A DNA stretch of 64,000 nucleotides from Anisodus tanguticus. Taxonomy: Eukaryota; Streptophyta; Magnoliopsida; Solanales; Solanaceae. The DNA lies in contig CM067543.1 of NCBI GenBank assembly GCA_034509755.1, positions 15,500,954 to 15,564,953 of the forward strand, written 5' to 3'. Both the position numbers and the translations under genes were made by a program. The notes below the pieces were generated by a model that saw nothing but the letters and a program-made list of their open reading frames with translations, was not told where the DNA came from and searched no databases. Position 1 is the stretch's first letter. The number at the start of each line of letters is the position of its first letter. Shown here in pieces: positions 1 through 9,883 of the stretch.

Positions 1-960
1 TGAATCACCTTCACCTTCTCTAAAGAGTCTCTCAACAAATCGGTACTCCAAGGCTTAACCTCGAATGTATCAAACCACCCATTTGGAGAACGATATCTCC
101 TACTATACAAAGCCTCAGATAATTCCATATAAATGATGGAGTAATAATTATTGTTGTATGAAACCTTCGCCAGAGGTAACAACTGGTCCCTATCACCACC
201 AATATTAATCACACAGGCTCGTAACATATCGTCCAGGACTTTAATGGTCTGCTCAGACTAACTGTCCGTCTGAAGGTGAAATGTTGTACTGAGATCTAAG
301 CGATTATCCAACTCCTTTTGCAAAGTCCACAAAAAGTGAGCAGTAAACTAAGTCTCTTGGTCTGAGATGATATAAATAGGGATACTATGCAGACAAACAA
401 TCTAACGAATGTAAATCTTAGCCAACGTCTCTGAATTGTAAGTCGTCTTGACTGGAATGAAATATGCGGACTTGGTCAACCTATCATCAATGACCCCAAT
501 AACATCAAATTTGACCATAGTCTTGGGCAACCTCATAACAAAATCCATGGCAATCCGCTCCCACTTTCACTCAGGAATGAGCATCACCTAAGATAACCCA
601 CTAGGTCATTGGTGCTCATACTTGACCTACTGAGAATTTTGACACTGAGACACAAACTCAACAATGTCTCTTTTTATCCTGCCCCACCAATAGTCTGCTT
701 CAAGTCACGACACATCATTGTAGCACTAGGATGAATTGAATATCTAGAGCCGTGAGCCTCCTCCATAATCAATCTCGTCAATCACCAACACGAGGAACAC
801 ACACTCTCTTTTTGATCCTAAAAAAACCCTCACCATAAATCACAACATCCTTAGCTTCACCATTCATCATATTATCTCTGATTTTGCATAACGTTTTATC
901 ATGATACTGGTGGGTCTTGACCTGGTCTAGAAGAGATGACATCGCCTCAATATAGGCCAA
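1..960 (-). pseudogene. Element A integrase: H2C2 leader plus DD35E core
   Basis: Integrase joins retroelement cDNA to host DNA. The leader (960 to 778) reads as the linker found just before gypsy integrases, and its H2C2 zinc region follows at about 780-640. In one frame the catalytic core shows Asp in an AMDFV context (543-545), Asp in IISD (360-362) and Glu in SEQT (252-254). The spacings of about 60 and 35 residues are the DD35E pattern. A TAG stop at 258-260 lies just before the Glu, and other stops and frame changes separate leader and core. The C-terminal part, including any chromodomain, is outside the window. The domain is clear and is not functional. Confidence 0.82.
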
Positions 961-999
961 ATCCTACACTGATTAGAAATATCACGCCTCATGAAACTA

Positions 1000-1560
1000 T
1001 AGGCTAAGGACTGAACCTCCAATGCCAAGAGATGTTCATCAACTATCAAATGAACCAAACTCCCCATACTCACAGCCTTTCGGCTCTAAGAATCTACCAC
1101 CACATTGGCCTTTCTTGGATGATACAAGATAGTCATATCATAGTCCTTAAGCAATTCCATCCACTAACGCTGTCTAGAATTCAAATCTCTCTGATTGAAC
1201 ACGTGCTAAAGGCTGCAGTGATCGATATACACCTCAAAATGAACTCACAAAGGTAATGCCTCCAAATCATCAAAGTAAATACAATAGCAACCAACTCTAA
1301 GACATGAACAGGGTAATTCTTCTCATCCACCTTCAACTACCTCGATGTATAAGATATCACCTTACCCTCCTTCATCAACACATAACCCAACCCAATCCTC
1401 GAACTATCAGAGTATACGGTAAAGTCCTTCCCTTCTACTAGAAGGGCCAAAATAGAGGTTGTGGTCAAAAGTGATTTGAGCTTTTGAAAGATCTTCTCAA
1501 ACTCATAGGACAACTGGAACAACACCTACTTCTGAGTCAACCCCATCAAATGAGAAGCAA
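1000..1560 (-). pseudogene. Element A RNase H domain
   Basis: RNase H degrades the RNA strand of the RNA-DNA hybrid during reverse transcription. The stretch 1525 to 1337 reads as the start of a gypsy RNase H: a connection segment, then YSDSSRIGLGYVLMKEGKV, where the first Asp of the usual D-[AT]-S signature survives as SDSS. After a stop the same frame continues with the LKVDEKNYP-type segment. The rest, to about 1000, is broken by stops. It lies directly between RT and the integrase leader, as expected for gypsy order. Confidence 0.78.
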
Positions 1561-2289
1561 TAGAAGAAAATTCCTTGATAAACCGATGATAATAGCTAGC
1601 GAGGCCCATGAAGCTCCGAATCTCTATCACTGAAGTAGGTCTAGGCTAGTCCCTAACTACCTCTATCTTCTTCAAATAAACTATAATCCCTTCCTTGGAC
1701 ACCACATGTCCTAAAAATTCTATTCAACTGAGCCAAAACTCACACTTTAAAAACTTAGCATATAACTTCTTCTATTTTAGTAAACTAAGAACCACTTTCA
1801 AATGTTGCTCGTGCTCCTCCTTACTATCTGAATAGACAAGAATATCATCAATAAACACAATCACAAAAGAATCCAAGTACGGCTTGAATATCTCATTCAT
1901 CAAGTCCATAAACATTGCAGGGGCATTAGTAAGCCCAAATGATATCACCAAGAACTCGTAATGACCACAGAGAGTCCTAAAAACCATCTTAGGAACATCC
2001 TCGACCTGAATGTTCAACTGGTGATACTCGGACCTCAAATAAATCTTTAAAAACACAGAAGTACCCTGAAGCTGGTCGAACAAGTCATCAATACGAGGGA
2101 TCAGATACTGGTTCCTGATGGTAACCTTGTTCAATTGTCTATAATTAATGCACATACGCATTGTGTCATCCTTCTTCTTCATGAACAACACAAAAGCACC
2201 CCATGGAGACATACTAGGTCGAATAAAGCCCTTACTCAACAAATCTTGAAACTTTTCCTTCAAATCTCTTAGCTTTGTAGGAGCCATGC
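1561..2289 (-). pseudogene. Element A reverse transcriptase, first catalytic Asp replaced by Tyr
   Basis: An open stretch of 171 codons (2287 to 1775) covers the fingers and palm of a Ty3/gypsy RT. It shows MRMCINYRQLN near residues 44-53, a YHQLNI segment near 88, FGLTNAP near 117 and FIDDILVYS near 145-153. The FIDD pair (about 1844-1849) is intact. The first active-site Asp, normally in a KIDLRSGYHQ context, is Tyr here (KIYLRSEYHQ, codon 2039-2041), a G-to-T change that should abolish polymerisation. Downstream 1560-1770 holds the thumb and connection with stops. This RT is adjacent to an 87-bp foreign stretch at 2290-2376. Confidence 0.88.
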
Positions 2290-2376
2290 ACAGTCCCCAA
2301 CCAAGGGAGTGGTTACGTCCAGTATGTCCCCCTTATTCCGGACATGCTATGGTACCCCGAAGTGGGTAGGAGTGGG
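2290..2376. other. About 87 bp of unexplained extra sequence at the RT entry of element A
   Basis: On the minus strand the pre-RT linker reads SGTQPISI up to about 2377, and the RT entry MAPTKLRDL starts at 2287. In element D the corresponding residues are almost adjacent (SISPYRMAPTVL). The intervening ~87 bp matches neither domain and contains a stop. It may be a small insertion or filler from double-strand break repair. I see no terminal repeats around it. Confidence 0.5.
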
Positions 2377-2499
2377 TCATATGATAGAAATTGGTTGAGT
2401 ACCCGACTTTAGAGCAATGGAAAAATCAATATCCCTATTTGGTGGCATACCCGATAAGTCTATCAGAAAGACCTTAGTGAACTCACTCACTACTGGAAC
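2377..2499 (-). pseudogene. Element A protease-RT linker, distal piece left of the hAT insertion
   Basis: The minus strand reads VPVVSEFTKVFLIDLSGMPP, then NRDIDFSIALKSGTQPIS, the conserved tether that precedes RT in Tekay-type polyproteins. The same tether continues on the other side of the hAT element (6027 upward) as ETPSLGSVPV. Removing 2500-6026 plus one copy of the 8-bp duplication rejoins the frame, so this segment fixes the pre-insertion structure. Confidence 0.85.
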
Positions 2500-2516
2500 T
2501 AGGGGTGGCCAGTGGG
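2492..2516. repeat. Left end of hAT element: 8-bp TSD then terminal inverted repeat
   Basis: Positions 2492-2499 read ACTGGAAC and recur exactly at 6027-6034. They are followed by TAGGGGTGGCCAGTGGG (2500-2516), whose reverse complement occurs at 6010-6026 with one mismatch. An 8-bp duplication and a TAGGG-type terminus are hallmarks of hAT (Ac-like) transposons. Confidence 0.95.
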
Positions 2517-2706
2517 CCGGGCTCGGGTCTGGCGGGGTCGGGGTTGGGGTGGGACGAGCCAGGGGGTCGGGGTCGGGTCTAGCGGGGCCTAGCGGGGTCG
2601 GGTCTGGCGGGACCTGCTCCAGTCCCATCCCGATCCCGATCCCGTCGGTATCGGGGCGGGGCGGGGTCGGGTCGGGCTCGGGCTCGGGGCGGGGCGGGGT
2701 CGGGTT
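2517..2706 (+). repeat. G-rich subterminal block, left end of hAT element
   Basis: About 190 bp built from variants of GGGCTCGGGTCTGGC and GGGGTCGGG, ending in GGGGCGGGGTCGGG, then A-rich DNA. Almost every run of G is on the plus strand. hAT transposases commonly bind short subterminal repeats, so these are candidate binding sites. The density of G3-G4 runs also suggests G-quadruplex potential. Apparent open frames here are products of composition. Confidence 0.8.
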
Positions 2707-2928
2707 TTCCTTTTTTTTAAAAAAAAATAACATATGTATAAAAAAAACTCAATAAACAAAACAAGATAGTGTAATAAAAACATCCCAAGGCTGTTTTTGT
2801 GCCTCTTATATTATTTAATAGACATATGATTTTTTGGTAATACAAATACAATTGTCTAAAACTAAATTGCAACTTTGTGGTGTTGTCCAAAAGTTGCAAA
2901 TTACATAATAAAATTGCAATTAAAAAAA

Positions 2929-5318
2929 TTACATTCTCAAAAAAACCTGTTCTAATTGCTTGATGATTTCCTGTGGTTCTTCGGTTGGAATTGGTATTTG
3001 TTGGTCAAATTGATCCACGTCGCTTCCACTACCTTTGGTTAAGATTTCGTTGTAGTTTTCATCATCTTCTTCGTTGATCTCCGGTTGACCGCACCTTCTC
3101 CGCTCCGCTCGTATCCAATCTCTGAATAATACTGCAATTTCCAAGCCGTCTCCGGCCAATGAGTGTCTGTGGTCTCCTATTTGATATCTGCTGCGAGAAA
3201 AAGCGCTTTCGACGCGCGTTGATGATGCTTGAATGTTCAAAACATCTCGAGCCATCAATGAAAGTGTCGGAAAGGTCTTCTCATTCCCCCTCCGATATTT
3301 CAAAGTCTTCATGTCCATCTTCATTGATAACTTCTTGATACGGTACGAACCCCGCAAAACAAAAATATCCAACTCGCTAATTTGGTTAGTAGTAGAGGTA
3401 CGGCCGCACATTCTATTTACGAGGCTTTCAATACTAGCCGCGAAAACGATGTCTTTTGTGAGGTTGTGTTGAAGATGAAGAAGATGGTATGGAAGCCGGT
3501 AAGTTACTAGCATTTTTTTGTTGATAAAATCTATATATATTTTTGCATTGGTGTTCTACGCTAGACACCGCTTCTTCTTTAGTTTGTTCAATAGGTGGTG
3601 GGTGATTTAGATTTTTGGGACTTGGAGGTGGTAGTACTTCTATACAATCGTAAATAGTTTCAATTAGTGATTTAGTACCGTCTATTTTAATAGTAGGATT
3701 TAATACTGAGAACCAATAATATAAATAGAGGGAATAGGAATAAAATATTTTTTTATTTGGACAAACATTTTTTTAATAGCTGCCTTATAAGCTGGTTTTT
3801 CCATATATTCTCTAAGTAATAAAAATATTAGAGTTATGTAAAATAACATAGTTGAAATAGTAGGATAATATATACCGGAAAATTCTTTTGTTGCTTGAAA
3901 CAATTTCTCTAAAAATACAATAAGTTCGGAAATTTTTACCCAATCACTATCTAAAATCATATCAGCTGGCTTTTTATTATGAGAGTTAAAAAATAAAGTT
4001 ATAGGTAATTTATAGTCATAAGCAACAAGTAGTTGCTCGTATAAAGAATTCCACCTAGTGGATACTTCTGGTGGAATTCTTCTATAAGGTAGTCCACAAT
4101 CGTGACAAGTTTTTTTATATTCTTTTCTACGTTGTACTTTATTACTTTTAAAAATAAAGTTTATAGCAAATTGTACTTTACTAAGAATGTCTTCAAAAAG
4201 TGATAGACCATCCTTTATAATTAAGTTATATATATGGCACGCGCATTTATATGAAAATGGTCTGGAAAAGATGGAGTTAAACTATTTTTTAACATTGTAA
4301 TTGCGTAATTGTTATTAGAAGCGTTATCTAATGTAATAGTCATAATTTTATCGGTAATTCCGTAATAATCGCACACTTGATAAATATTTTCTGCAATAAA
4401 AGTACCAGTGTGCCTATCATCTATTTATCTATACGCTAAAATACGTTTTTGCATAGACCATTTATAATCTATCCAATGACAAGTTACAGTTAAATAATCA
4501 TGGCCGTTAGTACTACGACCTATATCAGACGTGATACATACTTTGCCATTAAAATGATATAATGAAAAACGTAAATATTGTTGATATTCATGCGCGAATT
4601 TAAATACATCTCTCTTAACAGTTGATCTAGGAAAACCGTTAAAAGCAGGATTATATATATCTCTAATGTAATGAATAAAACCGGGAGATGAAGGAAATGA
4701 AAAAGGAAAACCCTCCACAGCAACTAATTTTGATATTGCTTCCCTATCTCTATGTTTATTGTATTTAGAGCCTACAATTCCCCCCGTCATAGGGTTAATT
4801 TGGCCCTGTACTTGGTCCGGGACAATATCAGTATGTGAACCTTGTCCCGATAGAGCGGGCGTTTGAGCACTTACTACGTGTCTAATTAAACCTCCCGTCC
4901 CACCGTGACCTTTTCCAGTTTTAAATTTTAAAACATTTTTACAAATTTTACATATGGCTACTTGATTCTCTACGTCCCTATCAAAAAATGTCCATGCATA
5001 TGATTTTAATGGTCGTTTTGCTGGACCTCGTCTCATACTAGGGGGAATAGGAGGTATTTCAGTTGAAGGTGCACTAGTGGGTGTGTTGTCATCAACATTA
5101 GTGGGTATATCATCTAGATCATCGTCTAAATTAAAGTCTTATTGAGTTCCAGAAAATAGCTCCTGGTCTAAATCTAATGGTATTGTAGGAAAATGTTGAG
5201 TATCAACAAAATCATCCTATGTAGGAATAAGATGACTAGAAGAAGTACCCTTGCCCTGGTTGCCCCTACTAGAAGAAGTCTTACCCTTACCCTTAAACAT
5301 ACCTCTAATTCCTTCCAT
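2929..5318 (-). pseudogene. hAT transposase (RICESLEEPER/Ac-like), nonsense and frameshift mutations
   Basis: The likely start is ATG at 5318-5316. The frame then carries a Lys/Ser-rich leader and two stops (one at 5217-5219) before the segment starting at 5036. Next come a BED zinc finger (CKICKN at about residues 28-33 of that segment, then a His-rich end), a SDIGRS segment with the first catalytic Asp, a stop near 4425, and LDNASNN with the second Asp. A 1-bp loss near 4246 shifts the frame, after which a TRWNSLY motif is read. Another shift falls near 3700. The C-terminal dimerisation block (LSLMARDVLNIQASSTRVES, near 3225-3290) keeps the catalytic Glu in ESAFS. All family landmarks are present in order, so decay is recent or moderate. 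Confidence 0.9.
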
Positions 5319-5789
5319 TTTAATTATATGCTAACAAATAATTAAAGTAAATGAAATTAAGTGCGCTAAATAAAATAAACAGACAATAATAATTTAATGA
5401 AGGAACGAATGTACCAAACGCCGACGTAACGTCGACGTGTAATCGAGAGGTTGAAAATTAAAACTTTGCTCGATGGAAGATCCTCAAGCTAGTTGCCAAC
5501 TTCACTCCCAATTCCCAAATGAATTAATAAAATTGAATATTTAGCAAACAATGTAGACTTGTAGAGAGATATATTGATAAATTAGAGATATTGTAGGAAG
5601 ATTTGTGAGAAAGATGAAGAGAAAATGAGTTATTTATAGTTGAAAAATTGGGTTAATGTTTAAATATAATAACTTATGGGTTAAAAATAAATATTAAGGG
5701 GTAGGGGGGTTGGGGGAGGGGGGGCCTAAAATGGCCGTTGGCCAACGGCCATAATCTAAAATGATCGTTGGTGCAATGGCCATTTTTGC
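5319..5789. other. hAT 5' untranslated region, no gene seen
   Basis: AT-rich DNA upstream of the transposase start, between the coding region and the right subterminal block. It is the natural place for the element's promoter, but I see no convincing TATA box with a correctly placed start. Nothing else was recognised. Confidence 0.5.
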
Positions 5790-6009
5790 AAAGGGGGGAA
5801 AAGGGTGGGGTCGGGGTCAGGCTCGGGACGGGCTCGGGGCGGTCTCGGGTCAGGCGGGCCTGGGCGGGCTCGGGTCTGGCGGGACGAGACATCGTCCCGT
5901 CCCGAGTTCGAGTCCCGCCCCCGTTATTTTATTTATTTTTTTTAAGCGGGGTGAGGGCGGGACCGGGGCGGGCTCGGGACGGGGTCGGGTCGGGGTCGGG
6001 CCATCCCGA
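5790..6009 (+). repeat. G-rich subterminal block, right end of hAT element
   Basis: Repeats of the same GGGCTCGGG / GGGGTCGGG type as at the left end, with a short C-rich stretch near 5890-5925 and a T-rich interruption at 5928-5943. The G runs are again on the plus strand, so the two blocks are mostly in direct rather than inverted orientation, unlike the terminal repeats next to them. Confidence 0.78.
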
Positions 6010-6034
6010 CCCACTGGCCAGCCCTAACTGGAAC
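6010..6034. repeat. Right end of hAT element: terminal inverted repeat then 8-bp TSD
   Basis: CCCACTGGCCAGCCCTA (6010-6026) is the inverted partner of 2500-2516, with one mismatch. It is followed by ACTGGAAC (6027-6034), identical to 2492-2499. Confidence 0.95.
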
Positions 6035-6690
6035 TGACCCAAGGGAAGGAGTCTCCGCACTCGTATGCCGAATATGATAAAGGTATGCCAGACAACCATT
6101 GTCTACTAATTTCTTATCCTGAATGAAAGAAATGATCTTCTTAGGAGCAGGACCGGAAATGCCCTTCCACTCCAACCTCAGAATACCAGGCATCACTAGA
6201 GTAACTTACTTGGCTTGACAATCCAAAATTGCGTGGTATGGTTATAACCAATCCATCCCCAAAATAATATCAAAATCAACCATGTCTAAAATGACCAAGT
6301 CTACCCAGGTATCGTACCCTATAAAAGTAACCAGACAAAGTCAATAAAATCTATCTACAATCACAAAATCACCAACTGGTATAGACACACAAATAGGAAT
6401 CTCTAGCATATCACACCACATATCCAAATTAGTAGAAAAGTACGTAGACACATAAGAAAAAGTAGACCCCAGATCAAATAACACTGAAGCAGACCGATGA
6501 CAAACTGAGATAATATATGTAATAAATACATTTGATGCCTCATCCTCCAGCCTACCAGGGAAGGCATAACAATGAGTGAATCCTCTATCAGATTGGGCAC
6601 CCAGATAGCCACCTCAGCCTTATCGATCCCCATTTCTACTCTCTTAAGAACCACCCCGACTAGTTTGATAGTCACCATGGCTTAACTAGA
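6035..6690 (-). pseudogene. Element A aspartic protease and proximal protease-RT linker
   Basis: The protease cuts the polyprotein. The catalytic loop reads LFDLGSTFSYVSTYF on the minus strand (Asp codon 6473-6475), matching LFDPGSTYSYV in element D. About 200 bp further on comes the DFDIILG-type segment (6280-6200). Then MPGILRLEWKGISGPAPKK and LVDNGCLAYL lead into the linker cut by the hAT element. Stops and frame changes are present, and a different frame opens across 6403-6678, so no product is expected. Confidence 0.8.
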
Positions 6691-8089
6691 AACCCTCTAT
6701 GCTAGACTATCCGCCACCTCTAGATGGCTGTGCTAGGGTACTGGGTGTACGAGATCTACCTGATACAAGCATGAAATAAGCTCTCCTAAAATACCCTAAC
6801 TCTCTACAATTGTAACAAGTCCTGGCCGCTGAGGGCTGTTGAATTGAAATAGAAAATCTAGAGTGACCACCATGGTTAGAGTATCGAGACTGAGAACCTC
6901 AAGAAGAATGGGTCCCACTATAACCGCTCTGCCTTGTAGAAGCACCATCTATAATTGGTAGGGCTGCCTGAATTGATCTACTAGACTGTGAATGCTAGAA
7001 TCTACCATGCTACACCTACCCATGAGATGTATACCCACAGTAATGCTTATATCACTGCATCCTCTTGTCAGGCTCCTGTCTGGGTAGCTTGCCCCTCACA
7101 AACTCCACCATCCTAGCATGCTTAGCCATTGACTCGAAAGAAGCCCAAAGGCCACTAATTGTAATGAAGCCAACTAAAGGAAAATACTCAACCCTCTCAT
7201 AAAACATCTAACTCTCTCTGCCTTTGTAGGTAGTAATGGCGATGTATAGCGCGATAAGGCATGAAAGGGAGTCTCATAATCAGCAACTGACGAACCCCTC
7301 TTCTCCAAATTAGAGAATCCATCACGCTTGCTCAAACACAAGCCAAGGGGAACATACTTCACTAGAAAAATATTCGATAAAAACTGACCCAAGATAGTGG
7401 AGGTGACCCTGCTCATCGATAATAAACATAATCCCTCCACCATTGCTTTGCATCCCCTATAAGCTGAACATCAACAAAACAAACTCCGTGTGACTCGACG
7501 ATACCCAAGGCATGTAACCTCTCATGGCTAATCACAATAAACTCGTAGGCATCCTCTTCCGACTGTTCATAGAATATGGGAGGCTTCATATTGGAAAATC
7601 GTTCCCATATCTTTCGCTCATCGTGGGTCATATCAGTCTCTATAACCAGTTGAGGACTAAACTTGAGTGCCAGAATCTCATCAATATAGGGTGCCGACAT
7701 AGCAACAGGTTGAACCCTGGAGTATGGAACTCGAGAGTCTATCCCATTCTCTCTCTCGGTTCTGTGACCCACCTGGAGTAGTCGAATGAATGCTCGCCTA
7801 GGCAAAACCATCAAGCACACTTAATAATCTGACCAGAGTGTCATAAAGAACTAGAGTAGCTATAAATTCGAGTTGATCTAGGACTGGCCCCATCTTCTCA
7901 TCATACCGCTCATCCTGCGGCTCAATATATAGTTTGGGGGAAACTGAACTAGCATAAGCCTAATCGGCTCTCTGTGTCGTACCCTATACCGGTGTATCTC
8001 TTCAGGCTCTATATCAGCCCTAAATAAGTCCTCTACAGCGACCGCGCACTGCAGGTGTAGGTGCTGGTACCTCCTCTTACCGTATGATT
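6691..8089 (-). pseudogene. Element A gag: capsid region and damaged zinc knuckle
   Basis: Gag forms the particle that packages element RNA. Reading leftwards, 7820 to 7416 gives a capsid segment with DERKIWERFSNMKPP, EEDAYEFIVISHERLHALGI and AKQWWRDYV. Then 7443 to 7177 gives the FLVKYVPLGL-DYETPFHALSRY segment of the Retrotrans_gag family in another frame. The nucleocapsid knuckle at about 6775-6817 reads CYNCRELGY-FRRAYF, in which the His and last Cys ligands are both Tyr, so zinc binding is lost. The N-terminal six codons lie 24.5 kb away at 32557-32574. Upstream of 7820 the reading is broken but keeps a Pro/Arg-rich start. Confidence 0.82.
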
Positions 8090-9201
8090 TGATGTACCTA
8101 AATTACACCTCCAAAAAGGATGTAAAGTGGTCATTAGCAAATATAAAACCCAACTAAGGCTGGGGTCGAATCCCACTGGGAATACAAGAAGAAACATACA
8201 CTTTAATTGTAAGTCTTAATGTTTACCTGATATTTCAAAAGGAAAGAAATAATTGTTTGGTTGTTATAACTATGATTATATGAATACATAACAAGTAATT
8301 GAATTAAGGATGATCAACTAACACAATAACAATTAATGATTTTTTACTATCAAATTTAGAGGACTAGCGTTGTGACACTTTCGGGGTAAGTATGCAATTA
8401 AGCTATTGATCAATTCAATTAAGGAATAGTCATGTTCTAAATCATTAGGCTAAATTGGGTATCAAGAGGTTTTCCAACCCAATTGATACATTTCATCGAA
8501 GGCTTTCCCAAGCCCTAGGATGTGTAATTAAGAACACTCAATTATATTTCAAGTTAACTAGGCTATTCCTAGTCCTAGCTATTAGATGGGGGTTAAATTC
8601 TCAAATCCTTGCCAATAACTCTTTTCATAATCTCTACCAACTTTTAAAAGTTATATAGAGAATCTACCACCCAAGGAATAGTCACATTCTCCTGCCCAAA
8701 TTTCTCCCGGCTCGGTATATAGTATGTTTGCGGTGCAACATTCTTCAGGATGCGGTCGCATACTTCAGGAGTCACCGTATTTCAACTTTCTTGTTTTTGT
8801 CTGAGCTCTGGGTATGCGATCGCATAATTGTCAAGCGATGTCACATTTGAATCGCATTTCAACCCTTTTCGTTTAGCTCACTGGTTGATTTCCTCGAGAG
8901 TATGCGACCATATATGTGAGTTCGAGGTGTCACATACTCATCGCATAGTGCTTGATTTTGTCAACTCTTTTGTTCCAAGTTTGCGGTCCTCTTGCCTTCA
9001 CATACAAGGTTTGCGTCGTAGCATATCCATCGTATTTAGTGCATTTCTGGGATTTTTTTACTATTTGTTCCCCTTTTATTTCTCGAGCTTCAAATACTTG
9101 AAAACACACGAAAATAATATAAATAAAGAGTAAATTAACTTAAAATACATCTAAAATTATAAGGAGTGAGTGCTAATAATATGAAAACTCACAACATATC
9201 A
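8090..9201 (-). repeat. Athila-type LTR, minus strand, probable 3' LTR of C, internally deleted
   Basis: The right end reads ACAACATATCA, whose complement is the LTR start TGATATGTTGTGAG, and the left end is TGATGTACC. Blocks match the 31036-32556 LTR throughout, but about 400 bp corresponding to roughly 31612-32040 is missing, which accounts for 1,112 versus 1,521 bp. By eye the shared parts look about 90 percent identical. The U3 contains many TGCG...CGCA motifs (8751-8760, 8814-8826). Confidence 0.8.
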
Positions 9202-9765
9202 ACATTGATAATGCCTAAATTCTCTATCTAGCTTGGAAAAATGGGTAGAGATTAGGAAAAGAGTTATTGAAAATGATGTAGGGAATTAACCCATCTAATA
9301 TCTATGGCTAGGAATAGCCTAGTTAACTTGAAATCTAATTTGGTGTTCTTAATTACACATCATAGGACTTGGAAAAGCCTTGTATGAAATGTATCAATTG
9401 GGTTGGAAAACCTCTTGATACCCAATTTAACCCAATGAGTTAGAACATGACTATTCCTTGCATACTAACCCTGAAATATCACAACCCTGGTCTTCTAAAT
9501 TTGAAATTAAAAACTCAATTAATTGGTATTGTGTTAGTTGATCATCGTTAAATAAATTACTTGTTACGTCATCATATAATCAAGTTCAAAACAACCAAAC
9601 AATTATTTCTTTCCTTTTGAAATATCGGCTAAACGTTGAGACTTACAATTAAAGTGTACGTTTCTTGTCATATTCCCTGTGGGATTCGACCCCAATATTC
9701 ATTGGGTTTTATATTTGCAAACGACCTATTTACATCATTTTCGAAGGTGTAATTTGGGTGTATCA
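9202..9765 (+). repeat. Truncated 5' LTR of element B
   Basis: From about 9210 this is the complement of the 31036-31615 part of the C LTR, ending GTGTATCA at 9765 immediately before the AATT spacer and PBS. The start of the LTR (TGATAAGTCGTGAG, present at 19005) is missing. The sequence begins right after the end of the opposed LTR. Confidence 0.8.
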
Positions 9766-9770
9766 AATTT

Positions 9771-9788
9771 TGGCGCCATTGCCAGGGA
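9771..9788 (+). promoter_or_regulatory. Primer binding site of element B, tRNA-Asp type
   Basis: TGGCGCCATTGCCAGGGA is complementary, with two mismatches, to the 3' end of plant tRNA-Asp (which ends in CCGGCAACGGCGCCA). This primer use is typical of Athila-type elements. Confidence 0.88.
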
Positions 9789-9883
9789 ATATAGTTTAAA
9801 TTTTTTCAAATTAGTGTAATTCTTTACCTTTAGTCTATATTTCTCATATTACTCTTTTTGTCGTTTATTGTTGTGTAGGTGTG

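Larger units (their letters stand above)
2500..6026 (-). mobile_element. hAT-superfamily DNA transposon (3,527 bp) with decayed transposase
   Basis: The element is bounded by 17-bp terminal inverted repeats (one mismatch) and a perfect ACTGGAAC duplication. It contains one minus-strand transposase pseudogene (5318 to 2929) with a BED zinc finger and C-terminal dimerisation region. Very G-rich, CpG-rich blocks lie just inside each end (2517-2706 and 5790-6009). It sits in the protease-RT linker of element A, so it is younger than A. With several stops and frameshifts it cannot move itself. Its well-kept ends could still be recognised by a related transposase supplied elsewhere. Confidence 0.95.

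Noticed and set aside
2377..2783. Pro/Arg- and Gly/Ser-rich open frames on both strands
   Set aside because: They arise from the G-rich subterminal repeat of the hAT element; the only real coding residues are the short gypsy linker at 2377-2499.
5674..6037. Several overlapping Gly/Arg-rich open frames
   Set aside because: Composition effect of the right G-rich hAT block.
6403..6678. 91-codon minus-strand open frame
   Set aside because: Out of frame with the protease; the DLGST motif is read in a different frame of the same strand.
8455..9133. Open frames of 67 and 101 codons
   Set aside because: They lie within the non-coding LTR at 8090-9201 and match no domain; the similar LTR at 31036-32556 gives only a short, poorly conserved relative.
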